From Mobilicoccus caccae (GTDB lineage Bacteria > Actinomycetota > Actinomycetes > Actinomycetales > Dermatophilaceae), in assembly GCF_030161635.1 (NCBI RefSeq), contig NZ_BSUO01000001.1, forward strand, positions 2,151,199-2,215,198: 64,000 bases of DNA. The letters are read 5' to 3'. Every line of letters begins with the position of its first letter. The first letter of the stretch is position 1. The translations under genes and the position numbers were made by a program. Below the pieces are notes generated by a model. It worked only from the letters and a program-made list of their open reading frames with translations. It had not been told where the DNA came from and did not search any database. This document shows positions 47,022 through 58,279 of this stretch, piece after piece.

Positions 47022-48821
47022 CTACGCGTCGGTCGAGCCGGTCTCGCGCAGGACCTCCTCGACGATCGCCTCCATCTCGACCTCGCGGCGTTCTCCGGTG
47101 CGGCGGTCCTTGATCTCGACGACCCCGTCGGCCAGGCCACGCCCGACGACGACGATGGTCGGCACCCCGATGATCTCGGCGTCCTTGAACTTGACCCCGG
47201 GGCTCACCTTGGGGCGGTCGTCGTAGAGGACGTCCAGGCCGCGCACCGAGAACGCGTCGGCGATGCCGATGGCCGCCTCGAACACCGAGGGGTCTTTGCC
47301 GGTGGCGACGATGTGGACGTCGGCGGGGGCGACGTTGCGGGGCCAGAGGAGTCCGGCGTCGTCGTGGTTGTCCTCGGCGATGGCGGCGACCGCGCGGCTG
47401 ACGCCCACGCCGTAGCTGCCCATCGTCACCGTGACGAGCTTGCCGTTCTCGTCGAGCACCTTGAGGCCGAGGGCCTCGGCGTACTTGCGGCCGAGCTGGA
47501 AGATGTGGCCCATCTCGATGCCGCGTGCCGTGTGCAGGACGCCGGCGCCGTCGGGGCTCGGGTCGCCGTCACGCACCTCGGCGGCCTGAATGGTGCCGTC
47601 GGCGCCGAAGTCGCGGCCGTGGACGAGGTCGATGACGTGGACCCCGGGGCGGTCGGCGCCGGTGGCCCAGGCGCTGCCCTCGGCGATGCGGGGGTCGAGC
47701 AGGTAGCGGACGCCGGTCCGGTCTTCGCCCTCGCCGCGTAGGCCGAGGGACCGCGGGCCGATGTAGCCGCGGACGAGTTCGGGGTGCGCCGCGAAGTCGG
47801 CCTCGGTGGCCTCGACGACCTCGGCGGGGGCGACCTGGGCCTCGAGCCGCTTCTCGTCGACCTGACGATCACCGGGAAGTCCGATGACGAGGAGTTCACG
47901 AGTTCCGTCGGGGTTGCGCAGGGCGACGACGACGTTCTTCAAGGTGTCGGCGGCGGTCCACTGCCGGCCGTCGGCGCGGGGGTGCCTGTCGTTGAGCACC
48001 GCCACGAGCGATTCGATGGTCGGAGTGTCGGGGGTGTCGACCTCTTGGGCGGCGGGGATCGCGGCGACGACGTCGGCGGGCACCGGCGGGGCCTGCGGCA
48101 CCTCGACGGCCTCGACGTTGGCCGCGTAGCCGGACTCCTCGCAGCGCACGAACGTGTCCTCACCGTGCGGCGAGACGGCGAGGAACTCCTCGCTGGCCGA
48201 CCCGCCCATGGCCCCCGAGGTGGCCTTGACGATGACGTACTCGAACCCGAGCCGGTCGAACATCTTGATGTACGCCTCGCGATGGCGCTGGTAGGAGGCG
48301 TCCAGGCCGGCGTCGTCGACGTCGAAGGAGTAGCTGTCCTTCATGATGAACTCGCGACCGCGCAGCAGCCCGGCACGCGGGCGTGCCTCGTCGCGGTACT
48401 TGTTCTGGATCTGGTATAGCGACAGCGGGAGGTCCTTGTACGAGGAGTACAGGTCCTTGACGGCGAGGGTGAACATCTCCTCGTGCGTCGGGCCCAGCAG
48501 CATGTCGACCTCGCGCCGGTCCTGGACCCGGAAGAGCGTGTCGCCGTACTCGGTCCAGCGACCGGTGGCCTCGTACGGCTCGCGGGGCAGCAGCACCGGA
48601 AAACGCATCTCCTGCGCGCCGATGGCGTTCATCTCCTCGCGGACGATCGTCTCGACCCTCTGCAGCACCTTGAGCCCGAGCGGCAGCCACGTGTAGATGC
48701 CGGGAGCGGCGCGGCGGATGTACCCGGCGCGCACGAGCAGCTTGTGACCGGGCAGTTCGGCGTCGGCCGGGTCTTCGCGCAGGGTGCGCAGGAACAGGGA
48801 CGACATGCGGGTGACGGACAC
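47022..48821 (-). CDS. proS: Prolyl-tRNA synthetase
   Basis: A 599-residue class II synthetase of the bacterial type with an internal YbaK-like editing domain (about residues 230-390). Motif 1 is in [20 protein letters not shown], motif 2 in [24 protein letters not shown], motif 3 in [15 protein letters not shown]. The start is the GTG at 48821, five bases after GAGGAG. It is the last gene of the dxr-rseP-ispG-GNAT-proS block, and the GAGACCGCC hairpin lies upstream. Confidence 0.95.
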   Translation of the reverse strand: MSVTRMSSLFLRTLREDPADAELPGHKLLVRAGYIRRAAPGIYTWLPLGLKVLQRVETIVREEMNAIGAQEMRFPVLLPREPYEATGRWTEYGDTLFRVQDRREVDMLLGPTHEEMFTLAVKDLYSSYKDLPLSLYQIQNKYRDEARPRAGLLRGREFIMKDSYSFDVDDAGLDASYQRHREAYIKMFDRLGFEYVIVKATSGAMGGSASEEFLAVSPHGEDTFVRCEESGYAANVEAVEVPQAPPVPADVVAAIPAAQEVDTPDTPTIESLVAVLNDRHPRADGRQWTAADTLKNVVVALRNPDGTRELLVIGLPGDRQVDEKRLEAQVAPAEVVEATEADFAAHPELVRGYIGPRSLGLRGEGEDRTGVRYLLDPRIAEGSAWATGADRPGVHVIDLVHGRDFGADGTIQAAEVRDGDPSPDGAGVLHTARGIEMGHIFQLGRKYAEALGLKVLDENGKLVTVTMGSYGVGVSRAVAAIAEDNHDDAGLLWPRNVAPADVHIVATGKDPSVFEAAIGIADAFSVRGLDVLYDDRPKVSPGVKFKDAEIIGVPTIVVVGRGLADGVVEIKDRRTGERREVEMEAIVEEVLRETGSTDA

Positions 48822-48894
48822 GTGGGCTCCTCGCGATCAGGGACGGCGCAAGACTATCGGCCAGGTCCGACAACCGATGCCCGGACCCGGGACG

Positions 48895-48930
48895 CGCCGA
48901 GACCGCCGGCAATATCCGGCGGTCTCGGCG
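48895..48930 (-). terminator. Hairpin of the GAGACCGCC family (copy 2)
   Basis: Perfect 15-base arms 48895-48909 (CGCCGAGACCGCCGG) and 48916-48930 with loop CAATAT, between the GNAT stop (48962) and the proS start (48821). A terminator for the GNAT gene, and one of three near-identical hairpins in the window. Confidence 0.75.
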
Positions 48931-48961
48931 GATATCGCGCGGGCGTCGCTCGGTCGCATGG

Positions 48962-49806
48962 TCAAAAAAGGACCGTGGCGAACCTGCCCACCTCGTCGAA
49001 GCCGACGCGGTCGTAGGTGGCGAGCGCGGGGGCGTTGTAGCCGTTGACGTAGAGCGTGACCAGGGGGCGATGCGGCGGGCGTAGTCGATGACCGCGGCCA
49101 TGGCAGGCGCGGCCAGTCCACGTCCACGGTAGGCGGGGTCGATCCACACCCCCTGGATCTGGCAGGCGCCGACGCCGACCGAGCCGATGTCGGCCTTGAA
49201 CACGATGACGTCGTCCTCGACGAGGACGAACGCGTGACCGCGCGTGACGAGCGCGCGCACGGCCCGGCGGTAGTGCTCGAGGCCGCGGGCGTCGCGGTAG
49301 GGCGGATACCCGATCTCCTCGGTGAACATCGCGGCGGCGGCCGGTACGAGGAGGTCCAGGTCGGCCGGCGTGGCGGGCCGCACCCGCGGGTCGGGGCTCA
49401 CGGGCACGGTCCGGTCGGGAGGGACCGCCAGCAGCGGCTGAGGCACGCGAAAGTCCATGGGGGCGCGCCAGGTCGGGGCCAGCGCATCCCACATCCACGC
49501 CACCTGCATGGCGGGTCCGAAGATCGACGAGCACTGCGACTGCTGGCGGCGCACCCGGGCCGCGAAGGCCACGGCCGCGGCCTCGTCGCACCCGACCGGC
49601 ACGAAGTTGGCCGACGTCCAGCAGACCGCCTCGATCGGGCCCTCGGGCGCGTACCCGAGCAACACTCCGCGCGAGCGGTCGAGGTCGGTCTCGCCGATGC
49701 GGGCCGCGACGTACACCCCGGCCGCGGGGTCGACGGCACACACGTCCAGGGCCCGCGCTCGATCGGCATTGCCGAGGACGCGGACCTGTTTGGGTCCGCG
49801 GAACAT
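48962..49806 (-). CDS. GNAT acetyltransferase with DUF4081, frame broken once
   Basis: About 281 residues after restoring one base. The N-terminal part (VRVLGNADRARALDVCAVDP...GVYVAARI) is the DUF4081 region found between ispG and proS in actinobacteria. The GNAT domain follows (FVLVEDDVIVFKADIGSVG, IQGVWIDPAYRGRGLA). The frame changes at the G5 run 49063-49067; one more base joins YARRIAP to LVTLYVNGYNAPALATYDRVGF. The ATG at 49806 is used; an in-frame GTG at 49857 overlapping the ispG end is a real alternative. The acetylated target is unknown. Confidence 0.78.
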
Positions 49807-49846
49807 GCCCGTCGCGCCTCGTCTCAGCGCGCCGAACCGGGGCGCG

Positions 49847-51025
<1,179 letters not shown>

Positions 51026-51032
51026 GTGTCCA

Positions 51033-51038
51033 AGTATG
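51033..51038 (-). promoter_or_regulatory. -10 element of ispG
   Basis: CATACT on the minus strand, seven bases before the ATG at 51025; no ribosome site. Confidence 0.4.
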
Positions 51039-51164
51039 GAGCAGAGGGGACAAGCTCGCCTGAAGGCCCCCTGGCCGGACGCTGAGCCCGCCCTCTCCGA
51101 GGTGGTGCGGAGACCACCGTCCGGCCCGCGGAGCGCACCCGGTCCGGGGCGCCGGTGGGGGCGT

Positions 51165-51587
51165 TCAGTGCACCGGGTCGAGCATCGAGTTCTCGCCGCG
51201 CTGCCGCAGCCTGCCGGCCGAGACGATGAGCAACTTCTCCAGGTCGGTGTCACCTGCCGCGGCGTCATCCATGCTGATCGAGAGCCTCAGCACCGACGCT
51301 CCGTGGGAAACCTCCTCGACGTGGACCGTGAACGATCCGGCGCCCTCGCCCTCCCAGTGGAACTCGAGGCCTTCGTCGGCATCCACGTCGCCGATCGCCA
51401 CCGTCGTGGCGGGGAGCCACGTGGCCTTCACCTCGAACTGGCCTCCCGACCTGGCCGGACCGTGGTGCCCGACCGGCGACACCCGCTCCACCCCGTCGAT
51501 CCAGTCCGGCCAGAGGGTGGCGTCGACCACATACCCCCACAGCGTGAGATTGTCGGCGGCGACGTGTTCAGTCGTGTTCGCGTCCAC
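51165..51587 (-). CDS. SRPBCC (START-like) protein
   Basis: A 140-residue protein of the polyketide cyclase/START-like fold, a hydrophobic ligand pocket: [21 protein letters not shown] is the usual first helix-strand, and [20 protein letters not shown] a central strand pair. The start is the GTG at 51587, seven bases after AGGAGG. It is inserted between rseP and ispG, which are usually adjacent. Ligand unknown. Confidence 0.75.
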   Translation of the reverse strand: MDANTTEHVAADNLTLWGYVVDATLWPDWIDGVERVSPVGHHGPARSGGQFEVKATWLPATTVAIGDVDADEGLEFHWEGEGAGSFTVHVEEVSHGASVLRLSISMDDAAAGDTDLEKLLIVSAGRLRQRGENSMLDPVH

Positions 51588-51769
51588 AGCATGTCCTCCT
51601 CTGGCGGTGAGGCGGCCGCGTGGCCACCTCCGCCCGCCAACCTAGCAACGCGATCGAGGAGATGGCGGCAGAGAATCCGACCGGTCAAGAGCCGCAGGCG
51701 GATTGCTCTCGCTCATCCCCGCGCGGGGTGCTCCCAGCACGATGCCGCCCGCCACCGGCGTCACACCGA

Positions 51770-53128
51770 TCAGAGCCGCACGGGTTTGACGATGTCGGCG
51801 TAGATGAGCAGCACCGACATGCCGATGAGCAGGATCGACATGACGTAGGCGACCGGCAGCGCCTTCGCGACGTCGACGTAGCCGGGGTCGGGGCGGCGGG
51901 TGATCCTGGCGAACGTCCGCTTGATCCCCTCCCAGGTGGCACCGGCGATGTGCCCGCCGTCCAGCGGCAGCAGCGGGATGAGGTTGAAGACGAACAGGGC
52001 GATGTTGAGCCCGGCCAGCAGGGTCCAGAGCAAGATCACGCGTTGGCCGACGTCCATGGTGAGGACGGTGCCGTCGCGTGTCTCCCAGGTGCCGGAGGAC
52101 ACCTCACCGGCGACCCGGCCCACCCCGACGACGCTCATCGGGCCTTCGGCGTCGCGCTCCGCCGGCCCGAAGGCGGCGTTCCAGACGTCGACCATGCGCT
52201 GCGGGAGGGTGAGGACGACCCGGGCCGTGCGGGAGGTCATGTCCCACAGCAGGCCCGGAGTGCGGGTGATCGAGTGGTCCTGCTCGGGGGATCGACCGGT
52301 GGTGGTGCCGATGAATCCGGCCGTGGTGGTGACGATCCGGCCGTTCGCGTCGGTGACGGCACGGCCCAGGCTGTCGAGCTCCGGGACGGAGTTGGCGATG
52401 GGGGTGACGTTCAACGAGACGGGCTGCCCGTCGCGCTGCACCACCATCGACACCGGTTCACCGGCATGGGGGCGCACGATCGAGGCGACATCCTCCGGGG
52501 CCTCGACCCGTTCACCGTCGATCGAGACGATGACGTCGCCCGGGCGGATGCCCGCCGCGGCCGCGGGCGAAGGAGTGTCGGCGGCGGTACAGGGCGAGGT
52601 GTCCGCCTGCGCGGTCACCGGCCGCACGCACTGGGACACGGTCCCGACCTGGGCGCCCGGAGCCGGGACGCCGTTGACGACGACGACACCGGCGAGGACG
52701 AGCGCGGCGAGGAGCAGGTTCATCAGTGGGCCGCCGAGCATGACGGTGATCTTCTGGGGCGTGCTCAGCCGGTAGAAGGCGCGGTGCTCCTCCCCCGGAC
52801 CGATCTCGGCGAGGGAGTCGGTGCGCGCGTCCTCGATCATCGCCGACAGGCGCCCGGAGCGAGCCTTGGCGTCGACCTTGCGCTCGCTCTTGGGCGGGAA
52901 CATGCCGAGCATGCGCACGTATCCGCCGAGGGGAATCGCCTTGACGCCGTACTCGGTCTCACCGCGCCGGGTCGACCAGATCGTCGGGCCGAACCCGATC
53001 ATGTACTGGCTGCACTTGACCCCGAACTTCTTGGCGGGCAGGAGGTGGCCGATCTCGTGCAGGGCGATGGAGGCGCCGATCCCCACGACCATCGCGAGAA
53101 CGCCGAGGACGAAGTAGAAGACCGTCAC
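51770..53128 (-). CDS. rseP: Site-2 intramembrane metalloprotease (RseP/Rip1 family)
   Basis: A 452-residue S2P protease that cleaves membrane-bound regulators such as anti-sigma factors. The zinc motif HEIGH is at residues 24-28 in the first membrane segment; LIPLLPLDGGHI near the C-terminus gives the third ligand Asp. A PDZ domain lies between (AAAAGIRPGDVIVSIDGERV). Starts at the GTG at 53128. In the conserved position between dxr and ispG. Confidence 0.93.
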   Translation of the reverse strand: MTVFYFVLGVLAMVVGIGASIALHEIGHLLPAKKFGVKCSQYMIGFGPTIWSTRRGETEYGVKAIPLGGYVRMLGMFPPKSERKVDAKARSGRLSAMIEDARTDSLAEIGPGEEHRAFYRLSTPQKITVMLGGPLMNLLLAALVLAGVVVVNGVPAPGAQVGTVSQCVRPVTAQADTSPCTAADTPSPAAAAGIRPGDVIVSIDGERVEAPEDVASIVRPHAGEPVSMVVQRDGQPVSLNVTPIANSVPELDSLGRAVTDANGRIVTTTAGFIGTTTGRSPEQDHSITRTPGLLWDMTSRTARVVLTLPQRMVDVWNAAFGPAERDAEGPMSVVGVGRVAGEVSSGTWETRDGTVLTMDVGQRVILLWTLLAGLNIALFVFNLIPLLPLDGGHIAGATWEGIKRTFARITRRPDPGYVDVAKALPVAYVMSILLIGMSVLLIYADIVKPVRL

Positions 53129-53204
53129 CGCGTCATCCCCTCCCTACCTTTCGTGCCGGTTCGTGTCCGGCGTCGATGCGTGCGCCACAGCGGGTGCGGT
53201 GTCG

Positions 53205-54416
53205 TCAGGCCCGTTCGAGCACGTCGTGAGCGCGGCGCCGGGCCCAGGCGTCGGCGGCGAGCACCGTCTCGACGTTCTCCGCGCGTGTTTTGTCCCGGGT
53301 CACGTCACTGGAATCGGCCCAGTCGTCGACGACCCGAGCGATCGTGTCGACGATGTCGAGGAATCCGATGCGGCGTTCGTGGAAGGCGTCGACGCAGATC
53401 TCGTTGGCGGCGTTGTACACGGCCGGAAAGGTGCCGCCCTCCCTGCCGACGCGGTAGGCCAGCGGGACCGCCGGGAACGCGTCCTCGTCCAGCGGCGCGA
53501 AGTCCCAGCTCTGGGCCGCGCTCCAGTCGCACGGCGCGTCGATATCGTCCAGCCGCTCCGGCCAGGCCAGACCCAGTCCGATGGGCACGAGCATCCGCGG
53601 CGGCCCGGCCTGGGCGATCGTCGATCCGTCGCGGAACTCGACCATCGAGTGGATCTGCTGCTGGGGGTGCACGACGACGGTGATGTCGTCGAAACCGACG
53701 TCGAACAGCAGGTGGGCCTCGATGACCTCCAGCCCCTTGTTGACCAGGGTCGCGGAGTTGGTCGTGATGACCCGTCCCATGGCGAAGTTGGGGTGGGCCA
53801 GGGCCTGATCGGGCGTGACGTCGGCCAGCTCGGCGCGGCTGCGTCCGCGGAACGGACCGCCGCTGGCGGTGACGATCAGACGCCGCACCTCCTCGCGCCG
53901 CCCGGCCCGCAGGCATTGGGCGATGGCGCTGTGCTCGGAGTCGACGGGCACGATCTGCCCCGGCTTGGCGACGGCGCGCACGAGGTCGCCGCCGACGATG
54001 AGCGATTCCTTGTTGGCCAGCGCGAGGGTTGACCCGGCCCGCAGTGCGGCGAGGGTGGGCATGAGCCCGATGGAGCCGGTGATGCCGTTGAGGACGACGT
54101 CGGCCGGGCGCATCGCGGCCAGGGTGCTCGCCTGCGGGCCCACGGCGATCTCGCGATCGACGCGGCGACCGGTGGGGCGTTCGACCTCGCGGACGGCCGA
54201 CTCGACGTCCTCCTGCTCCCCCGCCGCCACGGCCACGAAGGGCACGTCGAACTCGACGGCCTGGCGGGCCAGCAGCCCCAGGTCGCTGCCACCGGCCGAC
54301 AACGCCACCACCCGGAACCGCCCGGGGTGAGCACGGCAGACGTCGAGGGCCTGCGTGCCGATCGAGCCGGTCGATCCGAGGATGACGACGTCGCGGGGGG
54401 CATCGGAGCGGGTCAT
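53205..54416 (-). CDS. dxr: 1-deoxy-D-xylulose-5-phosphate reductoisomerase
   Basis: The second MEP-pathway enzyme (DXP to MEP, NADPH-dependent). 403 residues. NADPH motif ILGSTGSIGTQAL; the catalytic loop LIVTASGGPFRGRSRAELADVT, and metal ligands around VPVDSEHSAI and YNAANEICVDAF. Starts at the ATG at 54416, with CACGAT about six bases upstream. It opens the dxr-rseP-ispG block. Confidence 0.95.
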   Translation of the reverse strand: MTRSDAPRDVVILGSTGSIGTQALDVCRAHPGRFRVVALSAGGSDLGLLARQAVEFDVPFVAVAAGEQEDVESAVREVERPTGRRVDREIAVGPQASTLAAMRPADVVLNGITGSIGLMPTLAALRAGSTLALANKESLIVGGDLVRAVAKPGQIVPVDSEHSAIAQCLRAGRREEVRRLIVTASGGPFRGRSRAELADVTPDQALAHPNFAMGRVITTNSATLVNKGLEVIEAHLLFDVGFDDITVVVHPQQQIHSMVEFRDGSTIAQAGPPRMLVPIGLGLAWPERLDDIDAPCDWSAAQSWDFAPLDEDAFPAVPLAYRVGREGGTFPAVYNAANEICVDAFHERRIGFLDIVDTIARVVDDWADSSDVTRDKTRAENVETVLAADAWARRRAHDVLERA

Positions 54417-54468
54417 GAGCCCATCGTGTCAGAGGGGTCCGACAACCCCCTCCGGATTCCCCTCACCC

Positions 54469-54500
54469 CCGAGACCGCCGCCGATCACAGGCGGTCTCGG
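54469..54500. repeat. Hairpin of the GAGACCGCC family (copy 3), in a divergent promoter region
   Basis: Perfect 11-base arms 54469-54479 (CCGAGACCGCC) and 54490-54500 with a 10-base loop. It lies between the divergent dxr and S51 genes, where no terminator is needed, so it is better seen as a dispersed repeat. Confidence 0.65.
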
Positions 54501-54638
54501 CGCGAGGAGGCGACGTCCTGGGCCGGCAAGCGCCGGGTCACGTCGTCGGCTCGAGCACGGAGAGGCCGGCGAGTGCGTCGCCCGAGGGGACACGCCACGC
54601 CGACCCCGATCTGCCGTGGACGTGTCCGAGGGGTCTCG

Positions 54639-54644
54639 TAGCCT
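54639..54644 (+). promoter_or_regulatory. -10 element of the S51 peptidase gene
   Basis: TAGCCT ends seven bases before the ATG at 54652; leaderless pattern. Confidence 0.5.
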
Positions 54645-54651
54645 GCGGGAC

Positions 54652-55382
54652 ATGGAGTCCACGCAGGTCACGACACCGGTCCGCGGCACGATCGTCACGC
54701 TCGGGGGTGGTGGTTTCTCTCATGCCGACGACGGACGCTCCCTCATCGACGATCACCTCCTCGAGCTGACCGGCGTGACGAACCCCGGGTCTGCCTGATC
54801 CCGACGGCCGGTGGCGACGCCGTCACCTACTGTGAGCGGTTCGAGCAGGCTTTCGCGGGGCGGGCACAGACGTCCGTGCTCTCCCTGTTCTGTCGGGACC
54901 CGTGGGGCTACACCGACCCCTCGATGCTCCTCGACCAGGACCTCGTCTACGTCGGTGGCGGATCGACCGCCAACCTGCTCGCGGTGTGGCGCCATCACGG
55001 CCTGCCCGACATCCTGCGCCGGGCCGCGGAGCAGGGCACGGTCCTCGCCGGCATCAGCGCCGGGATGAACTGCTGGTACGAGGCCTCCTCGACCGACTCC
55101 TACGGCCCGCTCGCCCCGCTGCGCGACGGCCTCGGATTCCTACCCGGCGGAGCGTGCCCGCACCTGTTCGGAGAAGAGGACCGCCGCGACAGCCTGCGCC
55201 GGTGGGTCGCCTCCGGTCAGTTGCCGACGACGCACGCCGCCGACGACCACGTCGCCCTCGTCTGGCGCGACGGCGCACTGTTCGAGGCGGTCGGTGAGGC
55301 CGGGGGCCATCCCGCGTTCAGGGTCGAGCGGACCGGCGACGACGCCGTCGAGCACGAGATCCCCGTGCGCGTGCTCGGCTGA
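54652..55382 (+). CDS. Peptidase E-like (family S51) hydrolase, frame broken once
   Basis: About 243 residues after restoring one base. The N-terminus (TIVTLGGGGFSHADD, LLELTGVTNP) joins RVCLIPTAGGDAVTY across the C4 run 54783-54786. The catalytic Ser is in GISAGMNCWY, the S51 elbow, after VGGGSTANLLAVWRHHGL. Family members are Asp-specific dipeptidases or cyanophycinase-like; the short form here fits peptidase E. The start follows TAGCCT. Confidence 0.8.
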
Positions 55383-55399
55383 CGTGTTCGAGCGCCGGC

Positions 55400-56356
55400 T
55401 CAGCCGCGGCGGTACTTGAGCAGATTGGTGCTGCGTTCGAGTGCGGGAGCCCAGACGCGTGAGGGGATGAGGTCGGGGCCGCCGAGGTGCAGCTTGCGGC
55501 TCTGTGTGGCGACGGTGCGGGCCTGGGTGTACTTCAGCAGGCCCTCCTTGCCGTGGCGGTAACCGACGCCGGAGATCCCCATGCCGCCGGAGGGCCCGGC
55601 CAGGCTGGACCAGGCCGCCGCGTACCCCTCGTCGACGTTCGCCATGCCCGTCGTCAGCCGGGACGCGACCTCATAGCCCTGTTCGGGGGTCGCGCAGAAC
55701 ACCGCGGAGGCCAGCCCGTAGCGCGAGTCGTTGGCGCGGGCGACCGCCTCGTCCAGGTCGGCGACGGGGTAGATCGACACGAGCGGCCCGAAGGTCTCCT
55801 CGTCGTGGCAGATCGCGTCCGCGGGGACGTCGGCCAGCAGCGTCGGCTCGTGGAACAGCGGGCCGAGATCGGGCCGGCGACGACCACCGGCGAGCACCCG
55901 TGCCCCCTTGCCGACCGCGTCGGCGAGGTGTTCCTCGACGACCGACAGCTGGTCCTCCGAGACCAGCGATCCCATCTCGGCGCTCCAGCCGTAGCCGCCG
56001 CCGAGCTTCGTCGCCCGCACACGCGCGGCGAAGACCTCGCAGAACCGCGGGTACGCCGCCCGCTCGACGTAGATGCGCTCGACCGACATGCACAACTGAC
56101 CGGCGGTGGCGAAGCACGCGCGGACGGCGATCTCGGCGACCCGCTCGAGGTCGGCGCCGGCTCCGACGATCATCGGGTTCTTGCCGCTCAGCTCGGCGGA
56201 GAACGGGATGAGCCGAGCGCCGATCTGCGCCCCGAGCCGCGCGCCGGTGGCCGAGGACCCCGTGAACATGAGGAAGTCGCACCGGTCGACGATCGCTCCG
56301 CCGACCTCGGCCCCACCACCCGGCACCACCTGCCATACCTCGCGCGGCAGACCGGC
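55400..56356 (-). pseudogene. Aldehyde dehydrogenase, N-terminal third missing
   Basis: The C-terminal roughly 319 residues of an aldehyde dehydrogenase of the succinate-semialdehyde group. FTGSSATGARLGAQIG, SAELSGKNPMIVGAGAD, and the catalytic Cys in ATAGQLCMSVERIYVE, then DEETFGPLVSIYPV, are clear. Similarity stops at LAGLPREVWQV (56356). About 200 residues that belong further upstream, carrying much of the cofactor domain, are absent. No start codon with a signal lies near. Just beyond the break, a truncated SCP2-like gene begins on the other strand. Probably non-functional. Confidence 0.75.
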
Positions 56357-56362
56357 GAGACG

Positions 56363-56971
56363 GTGCGTCTCGCGGTCGGTGGCGGAACGATCAGTCACCA
56401 CCGTGGCGCCGGACCGGCGGACATCAAACTCCTGTTCCCCCGCCCGAGCATGGTGAACGCCATGTTCGCCGGCACGGGAAACCCGATCCCCACCAAGGGC
56501 TTCAACCGGATCTCCTGGCTCAAGGGCCCGTTCACGCAGATCACCGACCGGCTCACCCATCACCTGCGCCACACGCCCGAGCTGCTCGCCGACCCCGACT
56601 ACGCGCGGGTCAACACGACGCTCACGTTGCACCTGGCCGCGTACTCGATGGCCGAGATCGGCAACCGCGACCCGATCGGCCGGCGCATCGCGGCCGGCAT
56701 GCCCGACGGCGACATCCAACTCGCGGTCCGCGACGACGCCGCGCTCATCCTGCGTGCTCGCGGAGGCCGGTTGTCGGTCCACGAGGGGGTCAGCCCCACG
56801 CGCCGAGCCACGATGGTGTTCGCCGACCTCGACAGCGCCGGAGCGGTCCTGCGGGGCGAGGTGGCCACCTACACCGCCCTGGGTCGCGGCGACATCGAGC
56901 CCAGCGGCTACGTCCCCCTGCTCGACAAGATGAACAAGCTGCTCGGGCTCGTCCCGAGGTACCTGGCCTGA
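56363..56971 (+). pseudogene. SCP2-like protein, N-terminal third missing
   Basis: About 202 residues of a two-part SCP2/sterol-carrier-like protein, parallel to the intact gene at 60154. DIKLLFPRPSMVNAMFAGTG matches the NVELEFGSRARLNAFFLGK segment of the paralog, and the C-terminal IQLAVRDDAALILRARGG matches its YQLSVAGDPELAAYVRVKGG. The first 100 or so residues are missing. A GTG at 56363 could act as a new start, with weak signals. The stop lies 23 bases before the aminotransferase gene, so it was once the first gene of that operon. Confidence 0.65.
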
Positions 56972-56972
56972 C

Positions 56973-56990
56973 GAGGACGAGGACGAGGAC
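56973..56990 (+). repeat. Three GAGGAC hexamers in the ribosome-site region
   Basis: Perfect tandem GAGGAC x3 followed by GATC and the ATG at 56995. Each unit contains a GAGGA ribosome-binding core, so slippage would change the number or spacing of sites. Confidence 0.7.
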
Positions 56991-56994
56991 GATC

Positions 56995-58278
56995 ATGGAC
57001 ACCTACAGCTACCCCAAGAGCGCCGAGCTGTTCGGCCGGGCCACCCGGGTCATCCCCGGCGGCGTCTACGGCCACCTCGGACCGGCCGAGGGCTGCTACA
57101 TGCCCATCCAGGACTACCCGCTGTTCACCCAGCGCGCCGAGGGCGCCTACTTCTGGGACGTCGACGGCAACCGGTTCATCGACTACATGTGCGCGTTCGG
57201 GCCGAACATCCTCGGGTACAACGATCCCGAGGTCGACGCCGCTGCCGAGAAGCAGCAGCGCCTGGCCAACTGCACCCAGAACCCCACCCCGTTGCTCATC
57301 GACCTGGCCGAGCTCATGGTCGACACGGTCGCCATGGCCGATTGGGCCTTCTTCGCCAAGAACGGCGGCGACACCACGGCCTTCGCGGTGATGATCGCCC
57401 GGGCCGCCACGGGCCGCGACAAGGTCGTCCTCACCCATGGCGCCTACCACGGCGTCGCGCCCTGGATGCAGCAGCTCGGCTCCCCCGGCGTCGTCGGTTC
57501 CGACGTCTCCAACAACCTCTACATGGACTTCGGCGACGTCGCCCGCTTCGAGCGGTACGTCGAGCAGCACAAGGGCGAGATCGCCTGCTTCCTCTCCACG
57601 CCCTACCACCACCCCGTCTTCGACGACAACCGCACGCCGCCGGAGGGGTACTGGCAGCGCATCCGCGAGATCTGCACCCGTGAGGGCATCGTGCTCGCCA
57701 TCGACGACGTCCGCGCCGGGTTCCGTCTCGACGTGCGCGGCTCGGACGCCTACTACGGATTCCAGGCCGACCTGCAGTGCTTCTGCAAGGCCCTGGCCAA
57801 CGGGCACAACATCTCGGCGATCTGCGGCACCGACGCTCTCAAGGACGCCGCCGCGTCGGTGATGTACACCGGGTCGTTCTGGATGTCGGCGGTGCCGATG
57901 GCGGCCGCGATCGCGTGCATCACCAAGATGCGTGAGATCGACGCCGCCGAGATCTGCCTGAAGACGGGCACGGCCCTGACCCGGGGGCTGCGCGACGTCG
58001 CCAAGGCCAACGACTTCGACCTGTCGGTCAGCGGCGAGCCCTCGCTCTGGTACATGCGCACCACGGCGATGGACGGCGTCCCCGATGACAACCTGCTGCT
58101 CCATCAGGCGTTCGTCGCCGAATGCGTCCGCCGCGGAGTCTTCTTCACCAACCACCACAACCTGTTCACCAACACCGCCATGACCGACGACGACATCACG
58201 TTCACCCTGGAGGTGGCCGACGCCGCCTACAAGGCCGTGCGCGCCCGCTCCCGCCGCATCCTGTCCCCGGAGATCTGA
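56995..58278 (+). CDS. Class III PLP-dependent aminotransferase
   Basis: A 427-residue aminotransferase related to glutamate-1-semialdehyde aminomutase. It has the N-terminal PGGVYGHLG, AYFWDVDGNRFIDYM and FFAKNGGDTTAFAVMIARA segments. The cofactor Asp is at 237 (IDDVRAGFR) and the PLP Lys at 265 (CFCKALANG). The GGDTT segment replaces the usual GSEA motif, a difference that may reflect an unusual substrate. It begins a run of four more genes with one-base gaps or overlaps. With transketolase next to it, an amino-ketose or amino-alcohol product is a plausible guess. Confidence 0.82.
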   Translation: MDTYSYPKSAELFGRATRVIPGGVYGHLGPAEGCYMPIQDYPLFTQRAEGAYFWDVDGNRFIDYMCAFGPNILGYNDPEVDAAAEKQQRLANCTQNPTPLLIDLAELMVDTVAMADWAFFAKNGGDTTAFAVMIARAATGRDKVVLTHGAYHGVAPWMQQLGSPGVVGSDVSNNLYMDFGDVARFERYVEQHKGEIACFLSTPYHHPVFDDNRTPPEGYWQRIREICTREGIVLAIDDVRAGFRLDVRGSDAYYGFQADLQCFCKALANGHNISAICGTDALKDAAASVMYTGSFWMSAVPMAAAIACITKMREIDAAEICLKTGTALTRGLRDVAKANDFDLSVSGEPSLWYMRTTAMDGVPDDNLLLHQAFVAECVRRGVFFTNHHNLFTNTAMTDDDITFTLEVADAAYKAVRARSRRILSPEI

Positions 58279-58279
58279 C

